Counted from the first letter of the stretch, positions 11,511 through 23,194 are shown. The stretch is 64,000 nucleotides of DNA from Eledone cirrhosa (GCA_964016885.1 OZ024743.1:126129919-126193918), one strand, 5' to 3'. The notes: generated from the sequence alone by a model not told the origin. Numbers and translations: made by a program.

Positions 11511-11665
11511 GATTGTTAGGAAGGGCATCTAGCCATAGAAACCATTCTAAATATGTAATGAATGTGCAAGATGAGGTTCTCCAATATGTCTGATCTTGGA
11601 CTGTGATAACCTGTCCAACACATAGCAGTGTGGAAAGTGGAGATAAAATGAAGATGGTTAGATTT
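11510..11665 (+). mobile_element. SINE/LINE tail remnant
   Basis: GTTAGGAAGGGCATCTAGCC followed by a degraded body and a GATAAAATGAAGATGG-type end; a diverged plus-strand copy of the tail module. Confidence 0.55.
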
Positions 11666-12114
11666 TTTTAAATTTAATTTAATACTTGTATGTAAAACTT
11701 CTCAATTCCAATTACTTGCGCCAGCCAACTTTGATATGTAAAATTGGGGGTTAAGTGCGTATTCTAAACCCCCCCCCCCCTAAAAAAAAAATTGAAGTGT
11801 TCCAGGTTCCCTAAGGTCTAAATCTGACTCTGATGATGCTGCTATGTCATTCATTGGATATAATAAACTGGTTGACCACGTGAGTGACTAGTTCAAGCCC
11901 TACATTGCTGGATATTTTCAGCATCTCTGCAACTAAACCCAAGAGACTGAGTAGGTTTTTCTTTCTTTATATCCTTAATGGTTTCTTTAACAACACTACT
12001 GGGAGTAATTCCACTTTCTCTAACATATTCTTCACATTCAGCAACCTCTTGTAATAACATTTCCATACTTCTTTCTTCTGAGTAATAGCAAGTCTAAGTG
12101 CACTCCAACAATGA
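11666..12114. other. No gene seen
   Basis: AT-rich, with a C homopolymer near 11771-11780. No coding signal. Confidence 0.45.
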
Positions 12115-12285
12115 TTGGTACTTTATTTCATTAACCTCATTAGGAGGAAAGGCAAAATTGGCCTTGGATGTATTTGAACTCAGAGCGCAGAAACCTGGAA
12201 CAAATACCACTATATTTCCATGTGATAAGTCATTTTGTCCTATGCTCTAACGCCTCTGCCAATTTGCCCAATAAGTCACCTACTG
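12115..12285 (-). mobile_element. tRNA-derived SINE remnant
   Basis: TGGTACTTTATTTCATT, then GTATTTGAACTCAGA (B-box reversed) and a CTCTAACGCCTCTGCC end, the layout of the SINEs at 17923-18105 and 22064-22850 but more diverged. Confidence 0.55.
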
Positions 12286-12291
12286 GCTTTA

Positions 12292-12445
12292 CTGATGAGT
12301 TTTACTGGGTTTATTGTTGTATATGATTAACAAATATCATCATTATCATCAATGAAAACGGATGTTAAATAAGGATGATGATAGTTAATTTGTTAATCAT
12401 ATACAACATTAAACCCAGTAAACCTCATCAGTAAATCCAGTCTCT
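12292..12445. repeat. Inverted repeat with about 46-bp arms
   Basis: Arms 12292-12338 and about 12390-12445 are imperfect reverse complements (ATATGATTAACAAAT / ATTTGTTAATCATAT at the inner end). They enclose a (CAT)/(GAT) tail-like core with GGATGTTAAATAAGGATGATG. Either a small MITE or an inverted duplication. Confidence 0.6.
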
Positions 12446-12818
12446 TGTGAGTTACTTATGACATTACACTAATTTTAATGTTAAGGACTGGGTAGACAAG
12501 AAAGGCCTGTTTTAGGATGTTTGCTTAAACAATCTACAAGTAGAACCACTTTGTGCAAAAATAATTCCTTACCTGTTTTTTTTTTATTATTATTTTGTTG
12601 ACTTTCACACACATATTCACTGTCATTTGCATCTATCTTCTCACACACTCGTAAGCATCAGCATTAATAAGTGTATGTATTTGTTGCCCTCCCCTCCTCC
12701 TCTCTCTCTGTACACACACACACACACATATATATATATCATACACACACATAGTCATCACTATTTAGTCTGTCTTCCACATAACACAACACAAAAATCT
12801 ACAAAACTATATCTGCTC

Positions 12819-13046
12819 CTTAACACTTTCATTGCTATATTTCCAAAAAAGACGCTGCTTATATTTTTCAATTAATTGTGATAATTTATAGGGATTTAGT
12901 AAAATAAGTATTTTTTTCATATATCTGGAGCATTACTTAACAAAAAGTTCTTACACATAAAACTATGATGTAAGGTTTCAATATAAATATAAATACTTTA
13001 TGAGCAGTTAAGTATCACAAAACTAGGGGTAGTTCAGGCAGGCATC
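12819..13046. mobile_element. TTAA-bounded MITE-like element (type 3, second copy)
   Basis: Starts TTAACACTTTCATTGC and ends GGCATCAAAAGAGTTAA. It shares the TTTAGTAAAATAA and GGAGCATTACTTAACAAA body with 8998-9361. It directly abuts the type 2 element that follows. Confidence 0.5.
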
Positions 13047-13432
13047 AAAAGAGTTAACCTTTTTAATACTAACTCTGCCAAAACCTGGTTCTATGAAACA
13101 AAACCACCTATTTTAACCCTTTAGTATTTACTGTTTCCTATTGTTTTTTCATGATAAAGATTTTTAACTCACTTAAATATCTCACATGATATCAAATCTA
13201 CGAGAATTTGACATTATTTATTTTGAGAACAATACCTTAACTTAAGTATGAGCAGCCGGTTACAGCCAGTTTGAACAGAAAGGTGAGAAAATTCTAGCCA
13301 GATATGGCCGGTTTAAATGCTAAAAGGTACATATCTAAACTCTTTCAACATAATTTTATAAAAGAACTTCATTAATTAATCGAAATAGAATGTATTTCAT
13401 TGAAATTACAGCCATGAAAAGGTTAATGTTAT
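13047..13432. mobile_element. TTAA-bounded MITE-like element (type 2) carrying a nested MITE
   Basis: Left part (to about 13115) has the TTCTATGAAACAAAACCACC motif, right part (from about 13330) has GAAATTACAGCCATGAAAAGG and ends in GTTAA. It is split by the type 1 element 13117-13328. A sister copy at 22532-22945 is split by a SINE instead. Confidence 0.5.
13117..13328 (+). mobile_element. TTAA-bounded MITE-like element (type 1), nested
   Basis: TTAACCCTTTAGTATTTA at one end, TTTAAATGCTAAAAGG at the other; about 212 bp with CATAATATCGAATC-like and GGCCGGTT-type body shared with 15488-15702 and 16793-17005. Confidence 0.65.
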
Positions 13433-13586
13433 TCTGTTCCTGTTTACACTCTTCCCTTTCTCAGTAAGAAATCCTTTTCCACACCCAGTATTTGCCTCAA
13501 CCACCACCACAATGTAAACCACAGAGATCTAAGGAAACTGATAGTAACAGCCTCACCTCTTTCTAGATCCCTTCTCCAATCTGGGA

Positions 13587-13770
13587 TCCAGTCTTTTACA
13601 TCTTGAGTTACTCATAGAGTTTAGAAGCTTCCCTCATCCCTCTCTTCCAGTTTCTACATCTTTAGTTACTCATAGTAGAGTTAGTGACTTCATTCATCTC
13701 TCCTCTTCCAGTCTTTTATATCTTGAGTTACTCATGATAGTTAGTAGCTTCACTCATCCCTCTTTTTCTT
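13587..13770. repeat. About 60-bp minisatellite, three units
   Basis: Three units each beginning CCAGT(C)TTTTACATCTT and containing GAGTTACTCAT; 59-61 bp each. Confidence 0.65.
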
Positions 13771-14185
13771 TTTACACATACAACCCTTTTTTATATTCAG
13801 TGAAACATTTTGTTTCAGAAACTTTTATATTTTTTAATGTCATTCTCACACACACATGCATGTATGTTCTCCTCTTCCTTATAGTCCATTACAATCTATG
13901 ACGTTCTTCTTCAGCCACTGATAGACATTACCGTTGGTGTAAAGTCCAACACAGAACACCTAGACTTGACTGCAGATGTTGCACATTCACTGCACTGGTG
14001 GACCACATGGTCACCATTGCTAATGTATTTTAACTCCAGTGAATAATTCCAAACCTTACTCATCAGTTCTGCTTACAACAGAGTAGAGAGCATCATGGGC
14101 ATATTTCAAATTGGTGCAGTGCAATATTGATGATCTCTTAATCAGGTCAGTTACTTCTCATGAGAGACAAGCTACTGGGGATTGG
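13771..14185. other. No gene seen
   Basis: No recognised element; short unsupported frames only. Confidence 0.4.
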
Positions 14186-14189
14186 GTAT

Positions 14190-14465
14190 ACTATCTACTG
14201 GTTGTAACTCCTGACAGAAGAATCTCTGCTTTTTCAGTGATAGGAGGTAGGATTTGAATTCAGAATGCACATAGCTGGAACAGATATCACAAAGTATTCC
14301 ATCCAACTTTTAAACAATTCTGTCAAACCACTGCTCCTAAATTAGTACTTTATTTATCAACCCTGAAAAAATTAAAGGCGAAATTGACCTCAGAACACAC
14401 AGAGCTAGAATAAATACTAAGATGTTTAATCTAATGCTCTAACAACTCCGCCAATTTTACGCCTA
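14190..14465 (-). mobile_element. tRNA-derived SINE remnants
   Basis: Two adjacent decayed copies, with GATTTGAATTCAGAATG near 14253 and TAGTACTTTATTTATC near 14343. The second ends CTCTAACAACTCCGCC. Confidence 0.5.
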
Positions 14466-15040
14466 TCTTATATTCCTTCTATTTCATTTCCATTCTTGCA
14501 GCTCCACTCTTTCCCTGCCTCTCTTATCATCAGCATTTCCATTATATATTTTGATAAATAACATACATCCAGTTTCTTCTTAACAGTTTAACTCATAACA
14601 TCCTGTAATAGTTTAGCAGAAAATATCTAAAAATGTGTTATTAACTCAAATTTTATAGTATCTTTCACAGATTGTTATGAAACTGCAATATTAGACTAAA
14701 CTTCAATTTTTAATGTGATACAGCCATGGTGCTGTTTTGTACTTTTCAAGAATTTCTTGCTAATGTGCTATTATGTGGACCAGGATGTTAAGAGTTAAAT
14801 ATTGTTTACTTTTTATTATCAATTTTCCCAAAATACTTCCTCACCACAGTGTATTGGGTCACACACCATTCCCTTATCTGTCTTTTCCTGGAACGCTGCC
14901 CTCTTAAATAATCTTCAAATCCGTTTTATAGCTATTCTGGTTTCCTGCCAGTTTCAACAAATTTCCACTTGTAACCCTGGAAATTTGGCAACTTTCCCTT
15001 AAGTATTCCTATCTTTTACTTTCTTTCTGATTCAATTCCC
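14466..15040. other. No gene seen
   Basis: AT-rich; one 66-residue frame at 14802-15002 lacks any recognised motif and is not supported. Confidence 0.4.
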
Positions 15041-15046
15041 ATTAAA

Positions 15047-15048
15047 TA

Positions 15049-15099
<51 letters not shown>

Positions 15100-15115
15100 A
15101 TGCGTGTGTGTGTGT
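15047..15115. repeat. (TG)n microsatellite
   Basis: About 34 TG units with one CATGCG interruption. Confidence 0.95.
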
Positions 15116-15254
15116 TTAAATATAAACTTATTTTGCTAATCAGCCAACTCGAGTGAAAAATAAATATTATGAATGACATGCATACAGATGCACCCTTTAA
15201 TCTTGGTCTCTCTATCTCTCTCTCTCACATATATGTGTATATATATAAATATAT

Positions 15255-15335
15255 TTGTTTTTGCCTCAAATGGGACAAACCCGTCGTACCCATGCTAGCA
15301 TGGAAGATAGACATTAAACAATGATGATGATAATA
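15255..15335 (+). mobile_element. SINE/LINE tail fragment
   Basis: TTTGCCTCAAATGGGACAAA, then CCATGCTAGCATGGAAGAT and a GATGATGAT end; only the last 80 bp of the tail module. Confidence 0.65.
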
Positions 15336-15487
15336 TAATGTATGTGTATATATATATATATATATACACACTTACCCATGCATGCATACATACATAGGTT
15401 AATGATACTGGTGGTTTGTGATTAGGAAGGTCATTCAGTCATAGAAAACTTGCCAAATAATGGACTGATTGGACTCTTCAGTTATGT

Positions 15488-15702
15488 TAACCCTTTAGCA
15501 GTTACATTACTCTTTATATACTATTGTTTTTCATAGTAAAGGATTTACCTCACATAATATCGAATCTATGAGATTTTAATGTTACTTATTTTGAGAAAAA
15601 TACCTTAACATCAGTATGAGCGGTCGGTTATAGCTGGTTTGAACAGAAAGAGGTGAGAGAATTCTGGCTGGATATGGCTGGTTTAAATGCTAAAGGGTTA
15701 AA
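15488..15702 (+). mobile_element. TTAA-bounded MITE-like element (type 1)
   Basis: TTAACCCTTTAGCAGTTA to TAAATGCTAAAGGGTTAA, so the terminal inverted repeats include the TTAA ends. Body as in 13117-13328, same orientation. Confidence 0.7.
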
Positions 15703-16790
15703 GACATAATAACCCCCTGGTGCTGGTGGCACAAAACGCACCCAATAAACTCAAAAGCCTTAATGGGGTCCCACTCCATTTGTAGGATGTTGACTCCTTA
15801 TTGAATTCATCCACCCATGTAAACATATTATTTTCTATCCCTTCCAGGGTGTTCATTCACCCTCCATATATCAGGGTAAAGTAATTCATGAATCATTTAA
15901 TATGATATAAACGCTAACGAAAGTTGACATTTGAAAGTTTTAACAGAAGCGAATCTTGAAATAAGCAATACATTATATATAAGATTATTTATGTTTAATA
16001 AAAAGGTAAGAAATTTAGTAAATAAATTACATAATATTCATTCATGATTTATTCAAAGTAATCAAACTTATTTTAATAACTTTGTGTCCAATTTAATATT
16101 TTACATTGTCTTGCAATTCTCCAATCATTATATATAAGATTCCAGATGATTAATGTCATGAAATTTGAAAATGTAGTCACCAATGCAGATAACTATAATA
16201 ATGGTTGATAACCATAAATAATAGTTGAATAAAATCAGATAAAATACCACTGGAGACACATTAACAAATATATTTTTAAATTTCAAATTTCCCAATGTTA
16301 CAGGAGTCAACCAAGCCTTGTTTACATATCTATGTTTTCATTGGTTTTATCTTTTTTATTTTATTGCTTAGTCAGGACAGAAGGTTAGTGCCTATGACCT
16401 TTCTAGAGGCCTCTAAGATTGGTGTGAATGAAGGGGAAAGTATCCTCAAATTAAAGACCTGGCCCAAATGGTGTGCAATAGAATGAACTCAACTAAAGGC
16501 ACTCATATTCAAGGACAAGGTTCTGGTGTTAAACTGGATGACAGATTAAGTGGTCTTGCATTGTCATCAGGTTTCTTATTCCTAGTCATGTACACAATCC
16601 CATAAAAGTTCATTCATTTCTCAACTAAATGTAATAAATATGTATGTACAATACAGTGTATATCAGGAAACCCAAGATAATTTAATGTAGATATATAAAT
16701 AAGCCTCTCAGTAAAAATTTAAGCAAATGTCAATCTCTTCATACACAGAAAAACATTGCTAATTGGCTGCTATCAGAAGATATGTACTCT
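15703..16790. other. No gene seen
   Basis: AT-rich, unrecognised; two 60-63 residue frames near 16128-16486 have no motif. Confidence 0.45.
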
Positions 16791-16792
16791 TA

Positions 16793-17005
16793 ACTCTTTA
16801 GCATTTAAACTGGCCATACCCGGCCAGAATTCTCTCACCTCTTTCTGTTCAAACCGCCATAACTGGCCGCTCATATTGATGTTAAGGTATTGTTCTCAAA
16901 ATAAATAATAGCAAAATCTCATAGATTTGACATTATGTGAGGTAAAGCCTTTTCCATGAAAATATAGTAGTAAATATAAGGTAATGTAAATGCTAAAGGG
17001 TTAAC
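16793..17005 (-). mobile_element. TTAA-bounded MITE-like element (type 1), reverse orientation
   Basis: TTAACTCTTTAGCATTTA to TAAATGCTAAAGGGTTAA. The body is the reverse complement of the copy at 15488-15702 (CTCACCTCTTTCTGTTCAAA near the left end). Confidence 0.7.
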
Positions 17006-17084
17006 CTTCTGTCAAATATTACTTATATTAAATGAAACTTGGATTGGCCAGTCTAATTTGCATAATGAGCATTCGATAAAAAGC

Positions 17085-17272
17085 ACCCAGTCCGAGCTAT
17101 AAATGTGGTTGGCATTAGAAATGGCATCCAGCCATATTAACCAAGCCAGAAACAATTCTGTATGAGCAAGAACATACTCAGCTGATCAGACTTGTTCCAC
17201 AATGGGATAATCCATCTACCCCATGCTAGCATAGAAAATGGATATTAATATGTTGATGATGATATTCATACA
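17085..17272 (+). mobile_element. SINE/LINE tail module
   Basis: AATGTGGTTGGCATTAGAAA through CCATGCTAGCATAG to GTTGATGATGATA; diverged but near full length. Confidence 0.65.
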
Positions 17273-17920
17273 CATCACAGTGTACAATAGATTTTCTAAT
17301 GGAGGTATAACTAGTTTATAAGCTTTGCTGTGAAAATTTAAATAAGTGAAAAACATTTTGCTATTTTCTTTTTGCACATAGAAAACATAATTATTAATAG
17401 GCTTAATGATTTTATTGCCTTTAATTTATAAACTGGGATGATGTACAAATCCAGGAATAAAATACACCATGGCAATTGAAAATGAAAACTGTTTGAGATA
17501 TAGTATAAATATTGGTTTATTGATTTCTAATATTGTCACAAGGCCATACACAGTTTGAGAGGATATGATATTGATATAAATATTGTAAATATACTCCCTA
17601 AAAATAAGATTAATAGGCTGAAAGATAATTACTGTTGATCATCATTTAACATCCATTTCCGCTGCTAGCAAAGTTAGATATATGTTGTAATTAGAATTCT
17701 TAGTGTTTGTATTGAATTTGTAGCAAATATAATTGTATTGAACTTGTAACACCCAGTTACCAACAAAGTGTTCTGGGAGTATAGAATTTGTTTAGATACA
17801 TGCAACAGTAAAGTAAGTACAAGCAGTTGAAGTTAACCTGGACCCAATGAGGTGCATTTTAATGTGAAGTTACTCAAGGGAAACATGTGAAACATGAGGT
17901 CATGTGAAAATATGGTACAT
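17273..17920. other. No gene seen
   Basis: AT-rich with no recognised motif. Confidence 0.45.
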
Positions 17921-17922
17921 AA

Positions 17923-18105
17923 TTGTTTCTACTTTAGGCACAAGGCCAGCAATTACCCAGTACATTACTGGTACTTTATTTTATCGACCCTGTAAGGATG
18001 AAAGGCAAAGTTAACCTCGGCGGGATTTGAACTCAGACTGTAAAGGGATGTAACTATGCTAGAAAGCATGGCGTCCAACCCTCTACCGATACTGCCAATT
18101 ATGGT
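17923..18105 (-). mobile_element. tRNA-derived SINE
   Basis: On the minus strand: a CTCTACC-type start, B-box GAGTTCAAATCCCGCC, a TCGATAAAATAAAGTACC body, and an end in AAGTAGAAACAAT. Same family as 22064-22236, 22268-22445, 22675-22850, 37970-38118 and 56052-56245. Confidence 0.85.
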
Positions 18106-18149
18106 ACATAATATCATGGGAACAGATGGAGATTAATGAAAGTGATACT

Positions 18150-18425
18150 ATCATCATAATGGTAATCATTGTTTACATCCACTTTCCATGCTGGCATGGG
18201 TTGCAAGGGTTGTTACAGTCCAAGACCAGATGGGTTGGAACAATCTCATCTTGATCAAATGTTCTATATTTGTCATGGTTTCTACTACAGGATTCTATTC
18301 CTAACACCAACTACCTTACAAAATGTACTGTGTGTGTGTGTGTGTGTGTGTTTTTTGTGGCACCAGCACTATCACTTTAAACAGTGGATTGGATACATTT
18401 TATCATTACACCAACATTAGAGAGG
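18150..18425 (-). mobile_element. SINE/LINE tail module, longer copy
   Basis: Opens with CATCATAATGG, then TTTACATCCACTTTCCATGC; continues through CTAACACCAACTACC and a (TG)n tract to GTGGCACCAGCAC. Minus orientation. Confidence 0.6.
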
Positions 18426-18599
18426 TTGTCACTTGATTGTCCAAACTAATAAGTCCCTGCAAACCCTACATTGTTTCTGTAGAATTGCCAAACAGTCTAG
18501 CCACCTTTCTCAGTGTTCCAGTGCTTGTATTGGGGGACAGGTCTTTTTTATTATGGTGATAATCCACAATACAAATCCTCACAATCATCAACAATAGTT

Positions 18600-18830
18600 T
18601 TACATTTGTTTTTTCATTGTGGCATGCTTTAGGCAGAATTCTAAAACTGGATACCTTTCCTGATACCAACCCTTGCTTGTTTTTCTTGTTTTTCATTTTT
18701 ATGGTTGGTGTTAGGAAGGGCATCCAGCTGTAGAAATCAAGCCAAAATCAGTTCCCATCCCACCCTTGCAAGCAGGGAAAAAGCGGACGTAAAATGAAAT
18801 GATGATGATGATGATGGTATGCTGAGCTGC
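18600..18830. repeat. Inverted pair of SINE/LINE tail fragments
   Basis: A minus-strand fragment (about 18610-18685, GGATACCTTTCCTGATACC) is followed immediately by a plus-strand fragment (18700-18830, GGTGTTAGGAAGGGCATCC to (GATGAT)n). They could fold as a hairpin. Confidence 0.55.
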
Positions 18831-19049
18831 AGGGTTTATGTTTATCTTGAACATAAACAAATACCAGTACCAGTGATGTAAATGAAACGAGAAGATATGC
18901 ACACACACTTGAACATGTAGACACACACGGATATGCATATATATGATGGGCTTCATATGGTTTCCATCTACCAAATTCACTCACATTCACAAATGTACAG
19001 TGCGATGGAACCTGAAACCATATAGTTGTAAACTAAACTTCTTAACCCC

Positions 19050-19255
19050 ACAGCCATACCAGTGCCTATAGCCATGTCTGTAGTTAGAGTTGTACCTGTA
19101 CCTATAGCCATACCTGTACTTATAGCCATACCTGTACTTATAGCCATGTCTGTACCTATAGCCACACCTGTACCTATAGCCATACCTGTGCCTATAGCTA
19201 TACATGTACATGTATCCATATCTGTGCTTATAGCCATGCCTGTGCTGTCTTATCA
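19050..19255. repeat. 18-bp minisatellite
   Basis: About 11 units of TATAGCCATACCTGTACC and close variants. The unit is a multiple of three and stop-free in several frames on both strands, so the long frames here are artefacts of the repeat. Confidence 0.9.
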
Positions 19256-19479
19256 TTAATAAATGTATTTGATTACAATCTACTTTCGCAAATATTTCCA
19301 TTGCTTTTCTCGTCAATACACTGTCTTTTAATCAGATATGTTCTTCCTGTAGATTTCGGCTCCTGTGGGTTTTTTTAAAATTATTCTTTTTTCACTTTCT
19401 AATCTAAGATAGAGGCTATCATATGGACTAGACAATTTGTATTAGTATATTAGAAATATTTATTGAACCAATCCTTCAC

Positions 19480-19620
19480 TGAAATGTGCAGCAGACCATT
19501 TCCCTTCATATTGTTCCAGTTCATTCAGTTGAAAATGAATACCAGCAACAGCAGTAGTTGGGTGGTTAACTTTGTGATGGACTGGCATCTTGTATGAGAA
19601 TTTTGTACTCTCAATAAATA
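19480..19620 (+). mobile_element. SINE 3' remnant
   Basis: CAGTTCATTCAGTTGAAAAT and TTTTGTACTCTCAATAAAT, matching the distal half of the SINE at 3945-4215; the tRNA-like part is lost. Confidence 0.5.
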
Positions 19621-19799
19621 GCAACATAAAAACAATTCATGGGGTAGCTTGAGTTAATTGACGTGAATGATTTCAGGTCCGGCCTTGCTGTAGTAGGTAT
19701 GAGTAAGGGGATAAAGATGGAATAGACGCACCGTATGTCCTTCAGTAGACTAAACCCTATGCGTAAGATGGCGCTGCCACTACCACTGGACATAGAAAT

Positions 19800-20050
19800 A
19801 TCATTCCTTAAAGCAAATCGGCCTAGTACTTCAAAAGTTAAAAGGAGCCTAGTATTTGTACAAAAAAAATCGATTTTTCGGCCCCAATATCGATTTTATC
19901 GATTTTTTTTTAAAATTTGTTTTTGTCCAAAACCTGCTCTGGCATATAAGCAATACATGTGCCAAATTTGGTTTAAATCGGCCTAGTACTTCAAAAGTTA
20001 AAAGGAGCCTAGTATTTGTACACAGACCGACTTGCTTTTATATATATAGA
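19800..20050 (+). mobile_element. Retroposon 3' end with internal duplication
   Basis: A 47-bp segment (AAATCGGCCTAGTACTTC...) occurs at about 19816 and 19975, 159 bp apart. It is followed by ACAGACCGACTTGC and a TATATATATAGATT end, typical of LINE-type 3' termini in invertebrates. Coding part absent. Confidence 0.5.
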
Positions 20051-20147
20051 TTAATCAGAATTATGAACAAAGAATTAATCATAGTCAAGAAGCATTGAGG
20101 AAATTTTTAATTTTGAAAGTATGTTAGCTTAAAAAAAAACTTCTTTG

Positions 20148-20266
20148 TTGTAGGTTTTTAGACTTTGAAAATAGTCGAAGTTGAGCATATAAGTCCCTAG
20201 AGACATTTCTAGAAGCTTCACATGTCCAACGTTTTCGACTATTTTCATAGTTTAAAAACCTACACT
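20148..20266. repeat. Inverted repeat, about 30-bp arms
   Basis: GTAGGTTTTTAGACTTTG with its near complement ending AAAAACCTAC; the arms meet ATAGTCGAA / TTCGACTAT inside. Spacer about 55 bp. MITE or hairpin of unknown origin. Confidence 0.6.
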
Positions 20267-20285
20267 GTAGTAGTTATTTTTTTCA

Positions 20286-21780
20286 GAGTCAGGATCTGCA
20301 TGACTTGTCTACTTTTAATAGAAACCATTCTGACTGTATCTCAGGTTGGGGTCTATGGTTGTTCTTAACTGGTTGCAGATCATCATCATATAGAGCTTTG
20401 CTGAGATATAGGTTAGGTTAATACCACAGCAGTTGTTGGTTTTAATAAAGAATCCAGATTTGAGAACAGGAAATATATTTGAAAGGAACCACTGTTATGG
20501 CTTATCTCTCTTTTTTCAGTGATGTGTTGTAGATGTCTAATAGAATGTCATCCAAGTCACAGTTCTTGAGAACCTCAAATGTTGAGAACCTCTTTGTCTA
20601 ACATACTTTCAAAATTCAGAATTATGAAGTTTTGTTCAACCACAAGGTTTTATTCAAATAATCCTATTTCATTCCAGTGAAGAACACTAGCAGTTTTTTA
20701 GGCATCACCCTCATCATCCATCAACTACAACTTGCACTTACTCTCATGGTTTAGGAAGGACACCCATGGTTTATCCTCCAATGGAGGCATTTCCAAATGG
20801 CTTGGTTGGTAGGCAATTCTGGTTGTTTCAGACAGTACTGAGACTAATGCAGCCATCTGAAGGGAGTTATTGCAAATGTTCTCATTGGCAACTTTCTGCA
20901 TCCAGATAATGATGTAGATCACCCAAAGCTTCCAGGCAAGGCCACTATGTACCATGATGTATCTCTGTAAGACTTCCGTCAATGATCCAGGCTACTTGTT
21001 TTGAGTGGCCTGTAGTTAGCTATGTTGCAACCTATGTATTCCGCCTTCTTGGCACTCAGTTTCTACTTTTGACAGAAGAGTTTGAGCATTGGTGATTTCA
21101 TCTGTTAGCAAAGCAAATGTCACCAGTAAAGTCTAGATTAGTTAATGTCACCAAACTAATCCTCCTGAATTTCCTTTGTGTAACAGTGAAGCCCAACTAT
21201 TCATGGTTTCCATTCCAACTGCTTGCCAGAGAGCATAGAACCATGATGAAGATGAAAAGCATTGTAGGACCCCACTTTGCCCCTTAAACACTTAGGTTTC
21301 ACTGCATAGTGTGATAATTTGTACTAGGGTATTGGTGTACATGACCTCAATGGCTTGAAGGATATAAGGTAGGATTCTGTATGTATTCAAGATCTTGATT
21401 ATTAAGGAAATGAATCATGCTTTCTTGAATTCAATAAATCTCAAGGCAGTGGGAAAGTTGTACTTTCTTACCATTTCTATCATTCTTCAAAGTGTCAGAA
21501 TCTGTATGATTGTTTTCTGCTTCTTTCAGAAACCATTCTGGCTGTTCTTAACTGGTTGCAAATCATCATATAGAATTTTGCTGAAATACAGGTTAGACTA
21601 ATGCCATAGTATTGTTGGTCTCAGTAAAGAATCCAGATTTGGGAATAGGAATTACATCTGAAAGGAACCACTGCTGTGGCTTGTTGCTCTTCCTCAGTGA
21701 TGTGTTGTAGATGTTTAATCGAATGTCATCCAGGTCACAGTTATTGAGCACCTCAAATTGGATCATTTCAAGCCCAGTTT
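20286..21780 (-). pseudogene. Decayed LINE reverse transcriptase of a different clade, internally duplicated
   Basis: Read on the minus strand, fragments resemble a non-LTR RT. Near 21490-21760 is a stretch ending QPEWFLKEA-like (compare QNGFRKGRS), near 21240 a GPTMLFIFIM block like GCVLAPTLF, near 21130 LTNLDFTGDI in place of the active-site ADDI region, then residues like AWIIDGSLTEIHH. Stops occur throughout. The segment 20286-20585 is a second diverged copy of 21490-21760, so the locus was rearranged. This RT differs from the RTE-like LINE elsewhere. Confidence 0.5.
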
Positions 21781-22063
21781 ACTTTCCTTGTCTGAGAGAA
21801 CTCTTTACTCTCTTCAGCTCAGTCATGGCGAAAATGCTGATATCAATGTTAATATTAGTAAAGATGGTGGGAATGTTATTGCACTTATGATTGAAGGGTT
21901 CCCCTACAGGTTCTTGAAGTGTGTGAACATCTACGCCTAATCTTTAGAGGTCTTGCTATTTATTTGAACTTTCTTTTTCACTCCTTTTACCAGATGCCGA
22001 GCGTCAGGACACAGACAAATCTACCGAAACCCAACACAACTGGAAGTATATGATTAGTGTTAT

Positions 22064-22236
22064 AATTGTTTCAACTTTAGGCACAAGACCTGCAATTATC
22101 CCAGTGCATTACTGGTACTTTATTTTATCGACCCTGTAAGGATGAAAGGCAAAGTTAACCTCGGTGGGATTTGAACTCAGATCATAAAGGGACGTAACTA
22201 TGCTGGAAAGCATGGCGTCCGACCCTCTACCGATAC
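22064..22236 (-). mobile_element. tRNA-derived SINE
   Basis: AATTGTTTCAACTTTAGGCA to CTCTACCGATACTGC; B-box reversed at GGGATTTGAACTC. Tandem neighbour of the next SINE. Confidence 0.85.
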
Positions 22237-22267
22237 TGCTCCATTATTATGTGCTTCAAGACTAATA

Positions 22268-22445
22268 ATTGTTTCTACTTTTGGCACAAGGCCAGCAATA
22301 ACCCAGTGTATTACTGGTACTTTATTTTATTGACCCCATAAGGATGAAAGGCAAAGTTAACCTCGGCGGGATTTGAACTCAGAATGGCAAGGGCCATAAC
22401 TCAATGTGACAAAGCATGGCGTTCGACCCTCTACCGATACTCCAA
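22268..22445 (-). mobile_element. tRNA-derived SINE
   Basis: TTGTTTCTACTTTTGGCACA to CTCTACCGATACTCC; same family and orientation as its neighbours. Confidence 0.85.
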
Positions 22446-22531
22446 ACCACCACCCTGACTAATAACAGCTGGAATATTGCTATATTTCACCAGAACACTG
22501 TGGTCACTGGGATTTACACTCTCATCTACTC

Positions 22532-22945
22532 TTAACCTTTTTGACACCAATCTGGCCAGAATTGCCTTTGATTCTATGAAATAAAACCACCAGTTTCAAA
22601 GGGTTCCTAATTAAATTAAAATCTTCCAACATAATTTTAATTCAGACTTATGTTTCATTACTATCAGAGTATAATTGTTTCTACTTTTGGCATAAGGCTA
22701 ACAATTATCCTAGTGCATTACTGGTACTTTATTTTATCGACCCCATAAGAATGAAAGGTAACGTCGACAGGCTTTGAACTCGGACCATAAAGGGATGTAA
22801 CTCTATGCTGGAAAACATGGCGTCCGACCCTCTACCGATACTGCCAATCCAAGTGGTGTAATGGAATAATAAATCCCTCAAAATTCTTCAATAATTAATT
22901 GAAATAAAGTATATGTAATTAGAAATATGATCACAAAAATGTTAA
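22532..22945. mobile_element. TTAA-bounded MITE-like element (type 2) split by a SINE
   Basis: Starts TTAACCTTTTTGACACC, with ATGAAATAAAACCACC inside; ends CACAAAAATGTTAA. Interrupted by the SINE at 22675-22850. Confidence 0.5.
22675..22850 (-). mobile_element. tRNA-derived SINE nested in a MITE
   Basis: AATTGTTTCTACTTTTGGCA to CTCTACCGATACTGCC; somewhat diverged B-box (GGCTTTGAACTC). Confidence 0.8.
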
Positions 22946-23194
22946 AGCTCAAATAGCTCTAAGAAGATTCATTTGGAATACTCAACTGTTGTTTCTTTCA
23001 TGAAGAAAACCCTAGGGCACCAGTTACTATATTACTACAGAGTTGTGAAACTAACACTCCTGAGCGAAAGAGACCCTAAACCAGGTTTTGACAGCTGAGA
23101 CAATTTGTGCAGTGCAACTTAACTATACTCCAGGTACATGTTTTAAGACAACTCTGTCTCAAATTTCTCAGTTATTCCCTTACTATTGAAGGAC

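Noticed and set aside
12292..12445. CTGATGA boxes on both strands of an inverted repeat, tested as a hammerhead
   Set aside because: No GAAA box at workable distance and no stem II; the boxes are part of the arm sequence.
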